A stretch of DNA of 64,000 nucleotides, taken from Phaffia rhodozyma. Lineage: Eukaryota; Basidiomycota; Tremellomycetes; Cystofilobasidiales; Mrakiaceae. The number at the start of each line of letters is the position of its first letter. Position 1 is the stretch's first letter. The translations under genes were made by a program, and so were the position numbers. The notes under the pieces were generated by a model that searched no databases, was not told where the DNA came from, and saw only the letters and a list, made by a program, of their open reading frames with translations. Of this stretch, positions 23,065 through 34,974 are shown piece after piece. Location: positions 496,001 through 560,000 of the forward strand of contig JACGZH010000001.1 of NCBI GenBank assembly GCA_014706385.1, written 5' to 3'.

Positions 23065-26000
23065 ATGTCAAATCCATCAATCCCGCAACAATCCGCGGCC
23101 GCCGATGAAACCGCTGGGCCGCTCACCGACCTTGATATGGATCCTCCGACATCATCCTTTTGGGATGAGGTCCCTGCGCACGAGGAGCCAATCATCGGCC
23201 AGGCCATTTCTAGTGGAAACCGACGAACGTCCGTTGCACCCCAGGCATTTTATCCGGAATTGAACCACCGACAGTCGATCGATTCTTACCGAGGACCAAT
23301 GTCTCGTCGAGCCTCGAATTCCTCCAGCTACGGCTCCAGGCCCCCGCCCTCTGGGGGCAGAGTTCGGAGAGAATCCAAATCATCTACTTACAGAGCATCC
23401 GATACGGAGCCAGAGGAGGAAGATCCCTACCCACATTACCAGATCAGGAGAAATCATTCGATCGCCAGAAGTATGAACTCATTCGGAAGTAGGCACAGCA
23501 GACACAGTGACCTTCCGGCTGGTTTCAGAGAGGACGATGGGGATGATTCGAGAGACAATGCCGATAGATTCGCCGTTATGGTCGGTTATCTTTACTCGAG
23601 GTGTGTCGCTCAAGGTTGGTTCAAGAGCGAGAACATCTCGGGAATGGGTGTCGTTAGTATTCGAATGAAAAAAGGAATCTACAAGTAAATCACCTTCTTT
23701 TTTATTGGATTCTTGTCTAATCCTCTTATCGCTCTACCTACCTTCATCTGATTACTCTTTCCTTGCTCTTCTATCACTCAGGACATTTCCTCGAGCGGAT
23801 CCAAATTCATTCGACTCTGAAGAGATCTTTGATACTCTTCAGACCTGGGACAATGCCGTTGCCGCGCTTAACACCGAGGTTGCCATTAAGATCACTAGTA
23901 AAGTCGTTCAGGCCATCATGGCCCGATTGTACGTTAAGCTTTCATCGCTTTCCTGGTTATTTTTCGAACGATCATGTTTGTTTACAGTGTACTGTTTCAC
24001 CTCACACAGGTCCCGCCACGCGATGGATATTGCCATCGACGCTAACACTCGAATTCAAGTGATCGAGAAGGTGTCTCATCTCGGTCGATCGAGGAAACAT
24101 CAATACGCTGCGTTCGCCCGAGCCGAGAAATGTTTGATCGTCTGGTCTGATGAGGTCGATAGTGTAATCGTCAACGCCGAGACGCTTGAAGCAAAGATGG
24201 TTTCCTATGTCTGGGCCTCTGCTGCTCACCAAGAAGAAAGTCTGATGACTAAGAAGGCCGTCGTGATCAGTGAGAAGGTCGAAGAATTCGAAGGTGCTAG
24301 TAACTCAAGTGAATTGGGATATCTTCCTGAACTGGGAGAAAAGGCCGTGCCGGAAGAGACCGAAGAGCAACTTTGGCATGATGCAGAGGCTGGTGTCGGA
24401 CCAGATGAATGGTCTGCAGAGTCCAGGAAAACCCGACCTATGATGTTCGTCTTGCTTTGTTTTCCTGTTCCCTTTTCCTTCTGTATTTCCTGTCTTTCTA
24501 GTTTCCATCGTCGAAATCTCAACTAAGCTCAGCATTTTTCTTGTCTAAATTATAGGCTGTATGCCCCGATCATTACTGGTCTGGCCGTCAGTTTCAACCT
24601 GATGTTCGTCGGTCTCGGAGCGCGGGCGTTGATCAAGGAGTTCCTTCTTGATGGGAAAACCCTCCGATTCCTTCTCCTGCTCACCTCTCCATTCACCTTC
24701 GTTATTGCCATGGTTCGTGAGCCATCTCTTATGTCCTTTCCTTTGTCTTCTCTACTAAGAACCAACTCATTTACATGGTGTGTGTATGTGTGTGTGTCGA
24801 GGACAGTTCTTCTGTATTTCGATCGTCGGAAACATTTGGCAGTTGTTCGGTCCTGTTGCTCAATTCTACCAAAACTCTGCGTGAGTCATATGTTGTTCAA
24901 TCCAGCCTCGTTTAGTTTCCTTATCCTTGACCCAATACTGAACCTTCTGTCATTCTCAGATTCTACTCTGGAAAGGCTCCGGAGCGAGTCATCCGAAATC
25001 GATTGCCTCACTTTACCATCATCATGCCCGTCTACAAGGAAGGACTCGAGGGAGTCATTGTTCCCACCATCGAATCCCTCAAAGTTGCCATTACCACTTA
25101 TGAACGACAGGGAGGAACTGCCTCCATCATGATTTGTGAGGACGGTATGCAACTCTGGCACGAGGAAGAAGTTGAGACTCGGAAAGCCTACTATGATCGA
25201 AACGCTATCGGTTGGGTCGCCCGACCCAAGCACGGACATCGAGGATTCCTCCGAAAGGGTCGATTTAAGAAAGCTTCGAACATGAACTTTGCTTTGGCTG
25301 TCTCGTTGAGAATTGAAGAATTGATGGATGAACTCCGACCGGTTCCAGATGAGAATGAACAGACTTGGGTCTGGACAGACGAGGACGAGGACGCTCTCTA
25401 TCAGGAATCGCTGGCCGCTGCAGTCGAGGAATCGAATGGAGTCGCTTGGGCCGCTGGAAACGTTCGAATGTGAGTTTTCTTCCTCATCCGGTCTCTCGAA
25501 GTGTGATAAAAATGTTGACCTGTCCTCTTCTTTCTTTTACTTTGATATAGTGGAGAATACATTTTGATCATTGATTCTGATACTCGAGTACCTGAGGATT
25601 GCTTTTTAGATGCTGCCGCCGAGTTAGACGCTTCCCCTGAGTGCGCCATTATCCAACATGAATGTACGTTCTCTGTGCATTTCTCTTCTTTAGCCCCGAA
25701 GGAGATTCGCTTGCTAAACCAGTCCTTCTTCCATGGGATTCATTCAGCCGACGTCATGTTGGTCATTGGACATTACTTCGAGCTTGGAATTGGTTCGTCC
25801 CATTCTCGTTTCTTGTCAAAATTTATCGAGATTTTTTTAATCAGAGTTTTCTGCCATCTTCATCCAATAGCAAACTTCACTAGGCGAATCAACAAAGCTA
25901 TTTCCTTCTGTTGTGCCAATGGAGAAGGTTCGTCGTAGATTGTCATTCACTATCAATCCATTTGATTCCTTTTATTGACGAAATCAATCATGGTATCCGA

Positions 26001-27598
26001 TCTTCAGTCGCCCCGTTCGTCGGTCACAACGCTTTCATGAGGTGGTCTGCTGTCCAGGAGGCTTGTTTCGTCGATACGGAAGACGGCTGCACCAAAATTT
26101 GGTCCGGTATGTTCCCCCGTGTGCTTCTTGCAATTTTTCTGACAGTATCATGATGATTGATTTCTATTCGCCTTTCCTGCTCTGCATCAGAATCCCACGT
26201 TTCTGAGGACTTCGATAGTATGTCAAATTCCTTTGAAACACAATTCTGAAGAGAGCCGTGCGCTGACCATTTCTCTCTTCTGGATGCCTTACAGTGGCTC
26301 TCCGGTTACAGATGAAGGGATACACTGTCCGATGGGCGACCTACTCTAACGGAGGATTCAAAGAGGGTGTCTCGTTGACGTGTGATGACGAGCTTAATCG
26401 ATGGCAGAAGTACGGTTATGGATGCAGGTCGGTCTTTTCTTTCTTCGTATCTTGTTGACCTTCACCTTGATGAAGAAATAAAGCTGACGTTTTGGAATCT
26501 TGACAGTGAATTGTTGTTCTATCCTCTCAAGTCGTACGTCTTTCGTTCTTCGATGGTTGTTTCATGTTGCTCGTTCATCCCTCGTTAATATGATCGACAC
26601 GTCTCTGCGTATGCTACAGTTGGTTTACCAAAGGTCCCGTGACGGTTCTGTTCAAGACGTTCCTTTTCTCGAACATCCCTCTTCACTCCAAGATCTCTGT
26701 CGCCGCTTATATCTCGTCTTACTATTGTTCGTCTCTATATTTGCTCCTCACTATTCGAAAAGCGATCAGTGTTGATGATTCCAATCGATTGTTTTTCTCT
26801 TTAGCCATCTCCATCGCTGCAGTCCTTTGCTTGCTCAACTTCTTCTTGATCGGAATTCTCGAGGACGTTCTGTCCTCCTTCTATTTGGAAAGTTGGAAGG
26901 TCTTCTTAAGTATGTATCTTATACTACCCATCTTTCTAAGAATTTCCCGGAAACTCTCTAACCTACCTCCGTTTCTCTTCATAGCTTGTATCGTCATTTT
27001 CTCAGGCGCGGGTAACATTTGTAGTTCAATCTTTTTGTATCGACTCAAAGTCGAATCCCTGGGAAGCTCGCTCGTTTCAAACGTATGTTATCGACCGAAC
27101 CCTCTTCTTTTCGTTCTGCTGCTGATGCATCGACTGACCTCGAACACACCTTTCCGATTAACAGTTCAAATGGATCTTCTTCTTCTTTTTCTTCTTCTCT
27201 GGAATGAGTTGGCACGTCCAGGCAGCCTTGGTCGCTCACTTGGTCTCTTACAACAGTGAGTCTACCTTCTTCTATCTACTGATTTGATGTCGCTTGAACA
27301 GTAGAGCTGACTCCTCGGCCATCTCGCTTGCTCGATAGTGCTCTGGGGATCCACCATTAAGGAGGTTGAGATTTCCAACTTCTTCAAGGAGGTCCCAGCC
27401 ATCTTGAAGCGTTTCTGGCCGGCCTACCTCTTTGCTGGTGGTCAGATCGTCATCATGATCATCTTCTCGACTTCACTGCTCCCTGAAGCTTATAGGGTCA
27501 CCTCTATGACGGCCATCATTCCTCTTGCTGTTCAGGCCGCTTGCCATATCCTCTACCCTATCGTCCTCAACCCCTGGTTGATGATGTTCTCCTTCTAA
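23065..27598 (+). CDS. Membrane family-2 glycosyltransferase (fungal CESA/chitin-synthase-like superfamily)
   Basis: The start MSNPSIPQQSAAADETAGP opens a roughly 200-residue disordered, Ser/Arg-rich cytosolic region. A soluble segment and membrane helices follow (APIITGLAVSFNLMFVGLGA, LLLLTSPFTFVIAM). The GT-A core then begins HFTIIMPVYKEGLEGVIVPT. Catalytic motifs are visible: ICEDG at about 25130, DSDTR at about 25573, SEDFD on a 27-nt exon at 26191-26217, and an ELNRW motif at 26389-26403 in the place of Q(Q/R)xRW. KASNMNFAL and GHNAFMRW are further family blocks. Several C-terminal helices end at LNPWLMMFSF with TAA 27596-27598; AATAAAAT follows. The product should transfer a sugar from a nucleotide sugar to a growing, extruded beta-glycan. 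It is not a typical class I-VII chitin synthase (no QRRRW), and its product is unknown. It has about 14 introns. Confidence 0.85.
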
Positions 27599-28448
27599 AT
27601 CTCAGATTCCTTTACATATTCCAGACTTAATAAAATACTTAGAACAGAAAGAGAATCGTTTCTTTCTACACATTTCTCCATCTTTACTCAAACTTAGAAG
27701 TTCTTCCTCACATCTACCCTCTCTTCCCGCAATCTTTTGTATCTTCTTTCCTGGGTTTTATCTTTGTTGTTCCCTTTTGATATATTACTATCAATCAACC
27801 CCATCTTCTCTTGTTGAATATAGTGACTCCTACAAATCACCATCTAGACCTCATAATCTTTAGAGGCTTCGTTCTATGAAACATACCATCCTTTTCTCAT
27901 CAATCTACAATGGACTGATTATAAATACTGAGATGTCCCCGATTGATCAATACACCCTCTTGTATCCATCTCTTGCTCCGATCGAACATTATCTCCTCGC
28001 ATGACCTGTCCTCTCTCATATCGAACTCTGCCTCTACATTATCTCTTCTACTCCTTTCAGATGAAGTGGCTGTCCTCTTGCGCCTTTTGTCTCGTTGGTT
28101 GAATAATTTTCACATTGATACGCGCTGACATCCACCATTTTGTACAGCCACTCAAGTTCTATTTAGATTGTCAAACCATTAATGTTCAGCTGACATTTAG
28201 AGACGATGATCTTGGAGGATGCAAAATAGTCGAACCTAGACCGAGGAGTCGAGAATGTACTTTACGGATTGATCCTTCTTTGAGAATAGTTTGTTGGGCA
28301 CGAGACTGAGAAGAAAGACAATGGCTACACGTGATACAAAGAGTTCCATTACATGTACATCTTGATTAAAACTACCAAAGAAAAGGAGCATAGACCTCCA
28401 TAGACAGGGTACAAAAAGGCGAAAAACCACTGATTTCTTGATCACTAT
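27599..28448. other. Convergent intergenic region
   Basis: This lies between the glycosyltransferase stop and the Raptor stop. It is T-rich directly after 27599, with a possible polyadenylation signal (AATAAAATA, about 27629-27637). No gene, RNA or repeat was recognised. Confidence 0.5.
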
Positions 28449-31400
28449 TTAATGAGCCGCCCATTTATCAAACTCTGGAGCCAGGATCCTGATTGAAGAA
28501 TCCACTCCTCCAACAGCTAAAAGTAATTCTTTGGGGTGGAATACCATGGCGTTATCCCAAGAGGCATACCGACGTCTTTCGTAAGTCGGGGAGAGATATG
28601 AAGCAGGTAAGAACGTTTGAACGATAGGTGTCAAGCCCTGGGTCGTAGAGGGGTTCAAATAGTGAATGTCGAGATGTTGCGTTTTTCGGTGCGTGGCAGC
28701 ATCGTACAAGGGAACCGAAAGGCTTTTTGTATCCACATGTATAGTAAGAAGAGAATGAGTATTTACATCAGGAACAGAAGATATCTGAGACATAAAAGAA
28801 TGAACTCACGAAGCAGAGAAAGGAGCGCTCGAATGGGTCGATATGTTTGACAGTCCTTGCGGCTGAACGTGTAACTGGTGGACTGGTAGTCCAGCATTTC
28901 TGAAATCCCATATAGCTGCTTGCCCGTCCGAACTGGATACCATGATTGATAGACAAAATCTAAGGTTAAATACTTGGGATGCAGCTCTTAGAAAGAAAGA
29001 GGTAGGCAAACCTTCCAGCAACCATATATTGACCGCCTTGCTGAAGCTTGACCTCTCGGATTCGACTAGTCAGATTATTGAACGATCGGACAACACAATC
29101 TTCTGAGTTGCACCTAGGATCGTACAATCTGACTTGACCATCTCCGAACCCAGCTACAAAAATCAACCCGGGATCAGTCTCAGTTGAAAGAGACGTCAAG
29201 GGACTATTAACTCCCGTGAGGATTTCCTGTTTCCAAAGAACGCGAGAGGGAAACGCATTAGCGTTAAATGAGAGCCAAGTGTTGTCTATATAGAGAGAAG
29301 ACTACATACAGCAGCGGCAAGTTCTCGATGTGCGTCCCAGATCTTGACAGTGTTCGTATCTCCCCCAACATATAGCTGCCCAGTGAGCTGGTCCCAAGCG
29401 GTGACCGTACCAGTTGGATTCTCGCTAGGTCTCGTCACGGTGACCGCTCGGAATGCAGTTGCCAACTCAACTTCTCCAGGTCGGTCATAGTTTCTGAAAA
29501 GTCGGATCGAACCGGTGGCTATGCCCGTGCAGAAATGAACAGATTTATGAACGCATATGACATCAATAGTGTAAAGACAATCGTTTATACATGTCACAAC
29601 AAGACTACATACCTGTGGCAGTCAAACATAGAGCAGCAGAAACCTCATTGATGAATCGTAGACTTGTGATAGGGCTCGAGGTGGTTCCGTTCGAAAACTT
29701 GTTCAATACAATCTGTTGCTTGTAGTCCCATACACTACGTAATGCAAAATCAGAGCATACACGAAAAATCATAAGCTTCCGGATCGAGCTACAGAGCAAG
29801 AAGTGAAGGGGTTCTGAAGAGTACTAACGATATGACATGATTCTCATCTGAAACGGCGAGATGCTCCTCGTACGGATTGAAAGAGAGTTTCATCGCCCAA
29901 TGATCATTCTGAATCTTGGCAATCTGTTTCCATGGGTGTTTACCTAAAAGTTCATCCGGCCCACGAAAACGACACAAGAATGAGTCTGATTACCTCACAA
30001 ATGCTTTGGAGGAATGTTCAGACATCAAAACATACTGGGTCTCTGATTCTTCTCCAGATCCATCCGTACGCTTTGTGAGATCTTTTCGGCTGTTGTCCTG
30101 GCATCTGCATCGATCCGCTCGTGTCGTTCCCGTCTCCATAGTTGTTGATTGTACTGGACGCTTCCTGGTTCCTCGCTTTCGGATGGCTTAGGAAGATCAA
30201 ATTTGAACATAAAGAGGTTAGGCTTAGTGTGCGTTACTTATCTCTCTAGGAACAGAAAAGAGGAGAGAAACGGCATACCCTCATCTGAGGCTCGGTGTAG
30301 TACTCGCCTGTGAAGATCAAGACATTTAGCAACAACAAAGTTTTAGTCATTGTCAACTTCTATCATACATCCAGGCAAACGGAAGAGAAAGAGCAAAAGA
30401 ACTCACAACTCCAATCGAAGAAGCCACTCTTCAACGGCAATATGTCATCCTTCACTTCTTTAGCTACCAGCCCCAATCCCAAATCGCTTACTTTTCCAGC
30501 CAACTTGTACGGATCAAACTCTGGCCCTCCAGCTTGCTGAGCTTGTTGAGCTCTCAAGCCTGCTTCCGATCTAAGCTGTCTTCTGATGATTAACCGTTCC
30601 ATATCCTCTTCGACAAGTGCAAAGATCACTTGAGCCGCCGTGCAAGGTGGATAGACCGTGGCTGGACTTTCAGACAATCTGTCACTAGCTGCTGTGGTCG
30701 AGTTGTTTCCAGTATTGTTATTAAGAGTTGAAAATTGCAAGTTTCCAATCGATGAATGCATTGAAGCTGACAATGTAGATGGCGTCGTTGGTCTATGGGC
30801 ATTCAGCGTAGTCGAGGATGCAGGGGATGTCATCGAAGCTGATGATGCATTCACATAAGATTGATCTGTTTTAGGTCGGGAGCTTGAAGGGGACGATGAA
30901 GAAGTCGAAGCAGTAAGGTAGGGTGATTTATAATGAGCGGTATCCAATCCAGCTGCAGGTGGATGTATCTCTGCCATCGTTGTTGGGACCTCATCTTCTT
31001 CTTCTTCGGGCGTGGATGGGTGGGTTAGACCGGCAAGACCGATTAGCCTAGAAGCGAACGACGCGTTTTTTCGAAGTAATGATCTTTGGTTCCTCGACGG
31101 ATGATGACCATGATGTTCAGGTGTCGGAGCCGGCTGAAGTTCAACCGGAAGGTCGGTCGAAGGGAAAGGGTACACCGTCTGATTCACAAAGTTTGGGATC
31201 GCCGTCGGAGTGGTCGGATTGAAAAGGAAAGAAGAGCCAGTTGTTGATGTAGCCGGGCCTGAGGTATGAACATAGTCTGGTCGAAGAGGTGGGGTCTTCT
31301 CAAAATACGACGGCTCGATGGACGATCCATCGGCAACCATGAAAGCAGAGTCAAGAAGAAGCGCGGTCAAGTAATCCACGACTGTACATGCCAAAGACGC

Positions 31401-34347
31401 GACCTCTGTGTAAGGATCTACCGACATCTCCAGAAGAGCAGTGTAGACGGTGCTGCAGCTCGAGAGAATCATCTGATCCTCTTGAATTTCCGCTCGGCTA
31501 CTTCCCTCCGACCTTGGCATCCCTGCCCATTCCCTGAGAACTCTAGCAAGCGGATCTTGTGCGCTTCTCGTTTTGCCTTTTAGCCGAATCTTCTCGTCCT
31601 CTGCATACGCCCATGCGGAGATGACGAACCAGCCTCTCCACTCCCTAACGATAGCTGAAAGCATAACGACGAGTTCTTTTCTTACCAACGGGCTGGCATC
31701 TCCATCGAGAGCCAATACTGCGGATGTGGCCATTCCAATCTCTGTCCGTAGTTGATCCCTTTCTGATCGATCAAGCTGAACACCGGATCCACCACCTCCA
31801 CGAACGTTTGGATCGCTCGAACTTGAAGCTCCAAAGAAAGTACCGAGTGCGTACAGAACCGCCGCTCGGACCTCAACCGAGTTGTCTCTCAGCATCTCGC
31901 ACAACAAGTTTGGTGCACCGAGCTGAAGTCCAAGCGCTTTGGCCTCATCGTTATTGGCCCACAGATGGGCGATACACAGAGGTCCCCACTGACGCAGCAG
32001 ATAGTCATCATCTTTCATTCGGTACAAACACGAGGCAAAAACGTCCGAGGCCAAACAGGCTTGTTGACCAGGTCGAAAGTCCCTGCAGAATATGGAGAGC
32101 ACGAACGCACACATAGCTCGATGTTCGGAAGAGTTTGGAATCGACATCAACAAGGGAGTGTTTGTGTTCTGATAGGGGGATAAGATGCTCGAGAAGTAAG
32201 CAAATCCATTGTCCTTCAAGAGATCAGCCTGGCAAGACTTGTCGACCGCCATGATTCTAGACCAGATGAAAATCAACACTGGCCGAAGTTCAATTGCGGG
32301 AGACAGTAAAAGTCGTTGTACGTATGGAAAAATCCCGATATCAAGAGCCTGACGGACTGCCCAGGGGCCCAAGTCGACAAACTTAGAAAGTAGGATGAGA
32401 GCTCTCAGTCTGTGAGTCTGTGAGAGAAGGACCTGTAGGACGATAGGGAGTTGCTCCGGTGGCCGTCTTTCCTGATGAACGAGTGATACTGCCGGTGTAT
32501 TAGAATCACCAAACGAGAGCGGTCTCGGAACGACACCCGCGTTGAATAGCCAAACATTGAGAGCAGTAAGATGTTCAACATAAAAGTTCGAAGGTTGGTA
32601 TTTGTACTGGAAAGGAGGCAGCGTCGGATCTCGGGCAGAAGCTTCCGCCTTCAATAGATTCGGTAGCTGGGCAAGACAAGCATCAATCGTTCGATCCCAC
32701 GAGTCCCACAACGGGTGGTGTTGCGTCGGCGGTAATTCTGGTTCCGATCGTGGAGTACAATTGTATGTTCTCATGATTCGCGTGGCAAGCAAGAAGTTTC
32801 TAAAGAGCGCGGCAACTAAGAGGTCCTGCCTGAAAAGTTTTCTGAACAGATCCTTGGGCAAGACCAACCAAGCGATAGTATCGGTGATTGAGGTGAATAT
32901 CCAATTCAACTCACCCAATGGTGTTCGTCTGTCTTTAAGATCTCCAGGGATTTGCCCAATCTGCTCAAGCGTCACTCGCGCTCTTGGCGCATCCGTTGGA
33001 GTTTGAGGCTTTAGTGGATCTTGAAGTGCAAAGTATCTTAGAGCGATCTCAATCGGGGAGGTCAGACAGGACGTGAAAAGATCAGCAGGAAGCTGAGGGT
33101 CCATGGGAAGAGTCTCGTTCGCGCCGCAAGCGGCTAGCTGGATACAATCTCGGAGAGAAGGAGAAGAGGTCGCTCCACCATCGACGGGATTTGTATCTTC
33201 GTCCTTTCGGAAGGAGGATGATGACGAGCCTGGTTGCTCTCCTGATGATGACGAGGGCTTATCTGAAGAAGCTCGTTTTCTATTCTCGGCATTGCGTCTC
33301 TCGGCCAGTCGACTGACGTTGTCGAGAATATTACCTGCACGAGAGCAGTCCCATACAAAGATACAAGGACTGAAGCAGGAGACCGGGCAGACTATTAGTA
33401 ATCGGGAGAACAATAAGAAAAGATGGTAGGAGACGATGAAGTACAAGACAAACCTTCCTAACCACTCGTGAAGGTCGAATAGACTGACGGGTATGTACTG
33501 TGTGTACGTCCGATTGAACACCCAGATTTCACCGCTAGCCGTTGGTGCAGGAACACCGTGTCCGTTGTAGTAGAACAACAGACGTTCATCCTTGGCAGAC
33601 TTACGAAGACTGTGACAGAGCTTCTTGGTGTCTTCGAAAGCTGGATCCAGAAACTGGAAGACAGCTGTGATGTGAATTCTATGTGCAATTGAAGTCGATG
33701 GATGGACAAAGGAGATGAGGCTCTCACCAGTTTGAACCGAACTTTCTGAGCAAGAGTTTCAAATTGTCGCTGCAAGTTCTTTCCAATTTCCTCGACTAAG
33801 ACCAGCAGTAATATAGAGATGAGGTCATTACGTGAATGTAAATGCTTAACTATAAGCTATACTGATTATAACCGTAAGGACAAGGTAGAAGACGGAAGGA
33901 GAAGACTGACGAGCTTTCTCTGGCCTCATACCAGAGGGATCTACCCAACATTCTAGCTTTGCGCAATCCGCAATCTTGAGGAAGTCAGGCGGAGGAGTGC
34001 CGATATTGAGACAGATGAGTAATGCTGCTTGACTCGTTCGTAATCTTGACCGAAGACGCCAGTCTAGAGGCTGATCGGCTGAATGAGAGCGAATCAAACA
34101 AATTCGAGATGGAAGGGAATGGGAAAAATCGGTCAACTACGAGAAAATGTGTGTTTATGTACAAAGGAGATCGGCGAGAAAGGAATCTTATGGGATACAC
34201 ACTCTCGGAGCAAGCTCTAGGATTGCCACCTGTAAGATGCCTCTTGGCAGTAAAGTGAGGAAGAACCATCATCGCAAGACCTTCGTCGAGCGAGTTTTCC
34301 TCATCGTCCTCGAGATCCGGATCTCCGTATGATTGAGAGACCGTCAT
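28449..34347 (-). CDS. KOG1: Raptor/Kog1/Mip1, scaffold subunit of TORC1
   Basis: The start at 34347 gives MTVSQSYGDPDLEDDEENSL and then MMVLPHFTAKRHL. The Raptor caspase-like N-domain contains FYYNGHGVPAPTASGEIWVF, YTQYIPVSLFDLHEWLG and, after an intron, IFVWDCSRAGNILDN. These carry the family's His (NGHG) and Cys (DCS) signature. HEAT/armadillo repeats fill the large exon down to about 30400 (for example QVLLSQTHRLRALILLSKFV, VEVRAAVLYALGTFFG). A Ser/Thr-rich low-complexity linker follows at about 31250-30650. The C-terminal WD40 propeller covers about 30200-28449, with DPRCNSEDCVVRSF, WDQLTGQLYVGGDTNTVKIW and MVFHPKELLLAVGGVDSSIR. It ends EFDKWAAH and TAA at 28449. The product recruits TORC1 substrates and couples the kinase to nutrient status at the vacuole. 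The full domain order is present at about the usual length. It is transcribed divergently from the permease gene, 627 bp apart. Confidence 0.96.
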
Positions 34348-34974
34348 CCGAAGAGATATGTGTGTTTTAAGGTACAGTCGTGAACAGAGTCGTAATCCCT
34401 ATTTAGTATCACAAAAGATAGATGTGGGTTTGATGGTTGAGAGGGCACAACGTTCGGGAGGTGATGAAAGAAGGACAAGGGCGAAAGAGAGTAGGTGGTA
34501 TGCGAAGGAAAAGAGATGGTCCAGATAACACCGGGGCGCACATCTTCGTCTGGCTTTCGTAATGCCCCTAAGGTTCTCTCGCGTACTCCCGCTCAATCGA
34601 GTGTCAACTTTCGTGTCAAATGTTTTCCCTATAGCATCCATCACTACCCCTATATCTGTCATTATGTGTGTCTTATCGATTCATCTGCTAGATACCCATG
34701 GGATGATGTTTCAGTTTTCCGTGATGATAGGATTTCTGAATAGGAATTCTGCTGCAACTAAGGAGAATGCTTTCCTTATAAGTAACATTTTGGGCGTGTA
34801 ACCTGGTTACGCTGATCCAAAATGTTACTGACCACCGTCCCTCCGATGAGCGCCGATCAAGCTATCTTAACAGATGAGGAAACTTTTTCCCCTCGCTCCG
34901 CACCCTTCTCTTTCTGTTTCTACCTCCTATCCTATCTCCCTCTCCCTTTCGCCTTCTCAAGTAAACCTTCCAAG
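34348..34974. promoter_or_regulatory. Divergent region between Raptor and the permease
   Basis: This 627-bp spacer contains no gene. The permease side (about 34880-34970) is CT-rich. I did not identify a specific regulator site. Confidence 0.4.
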
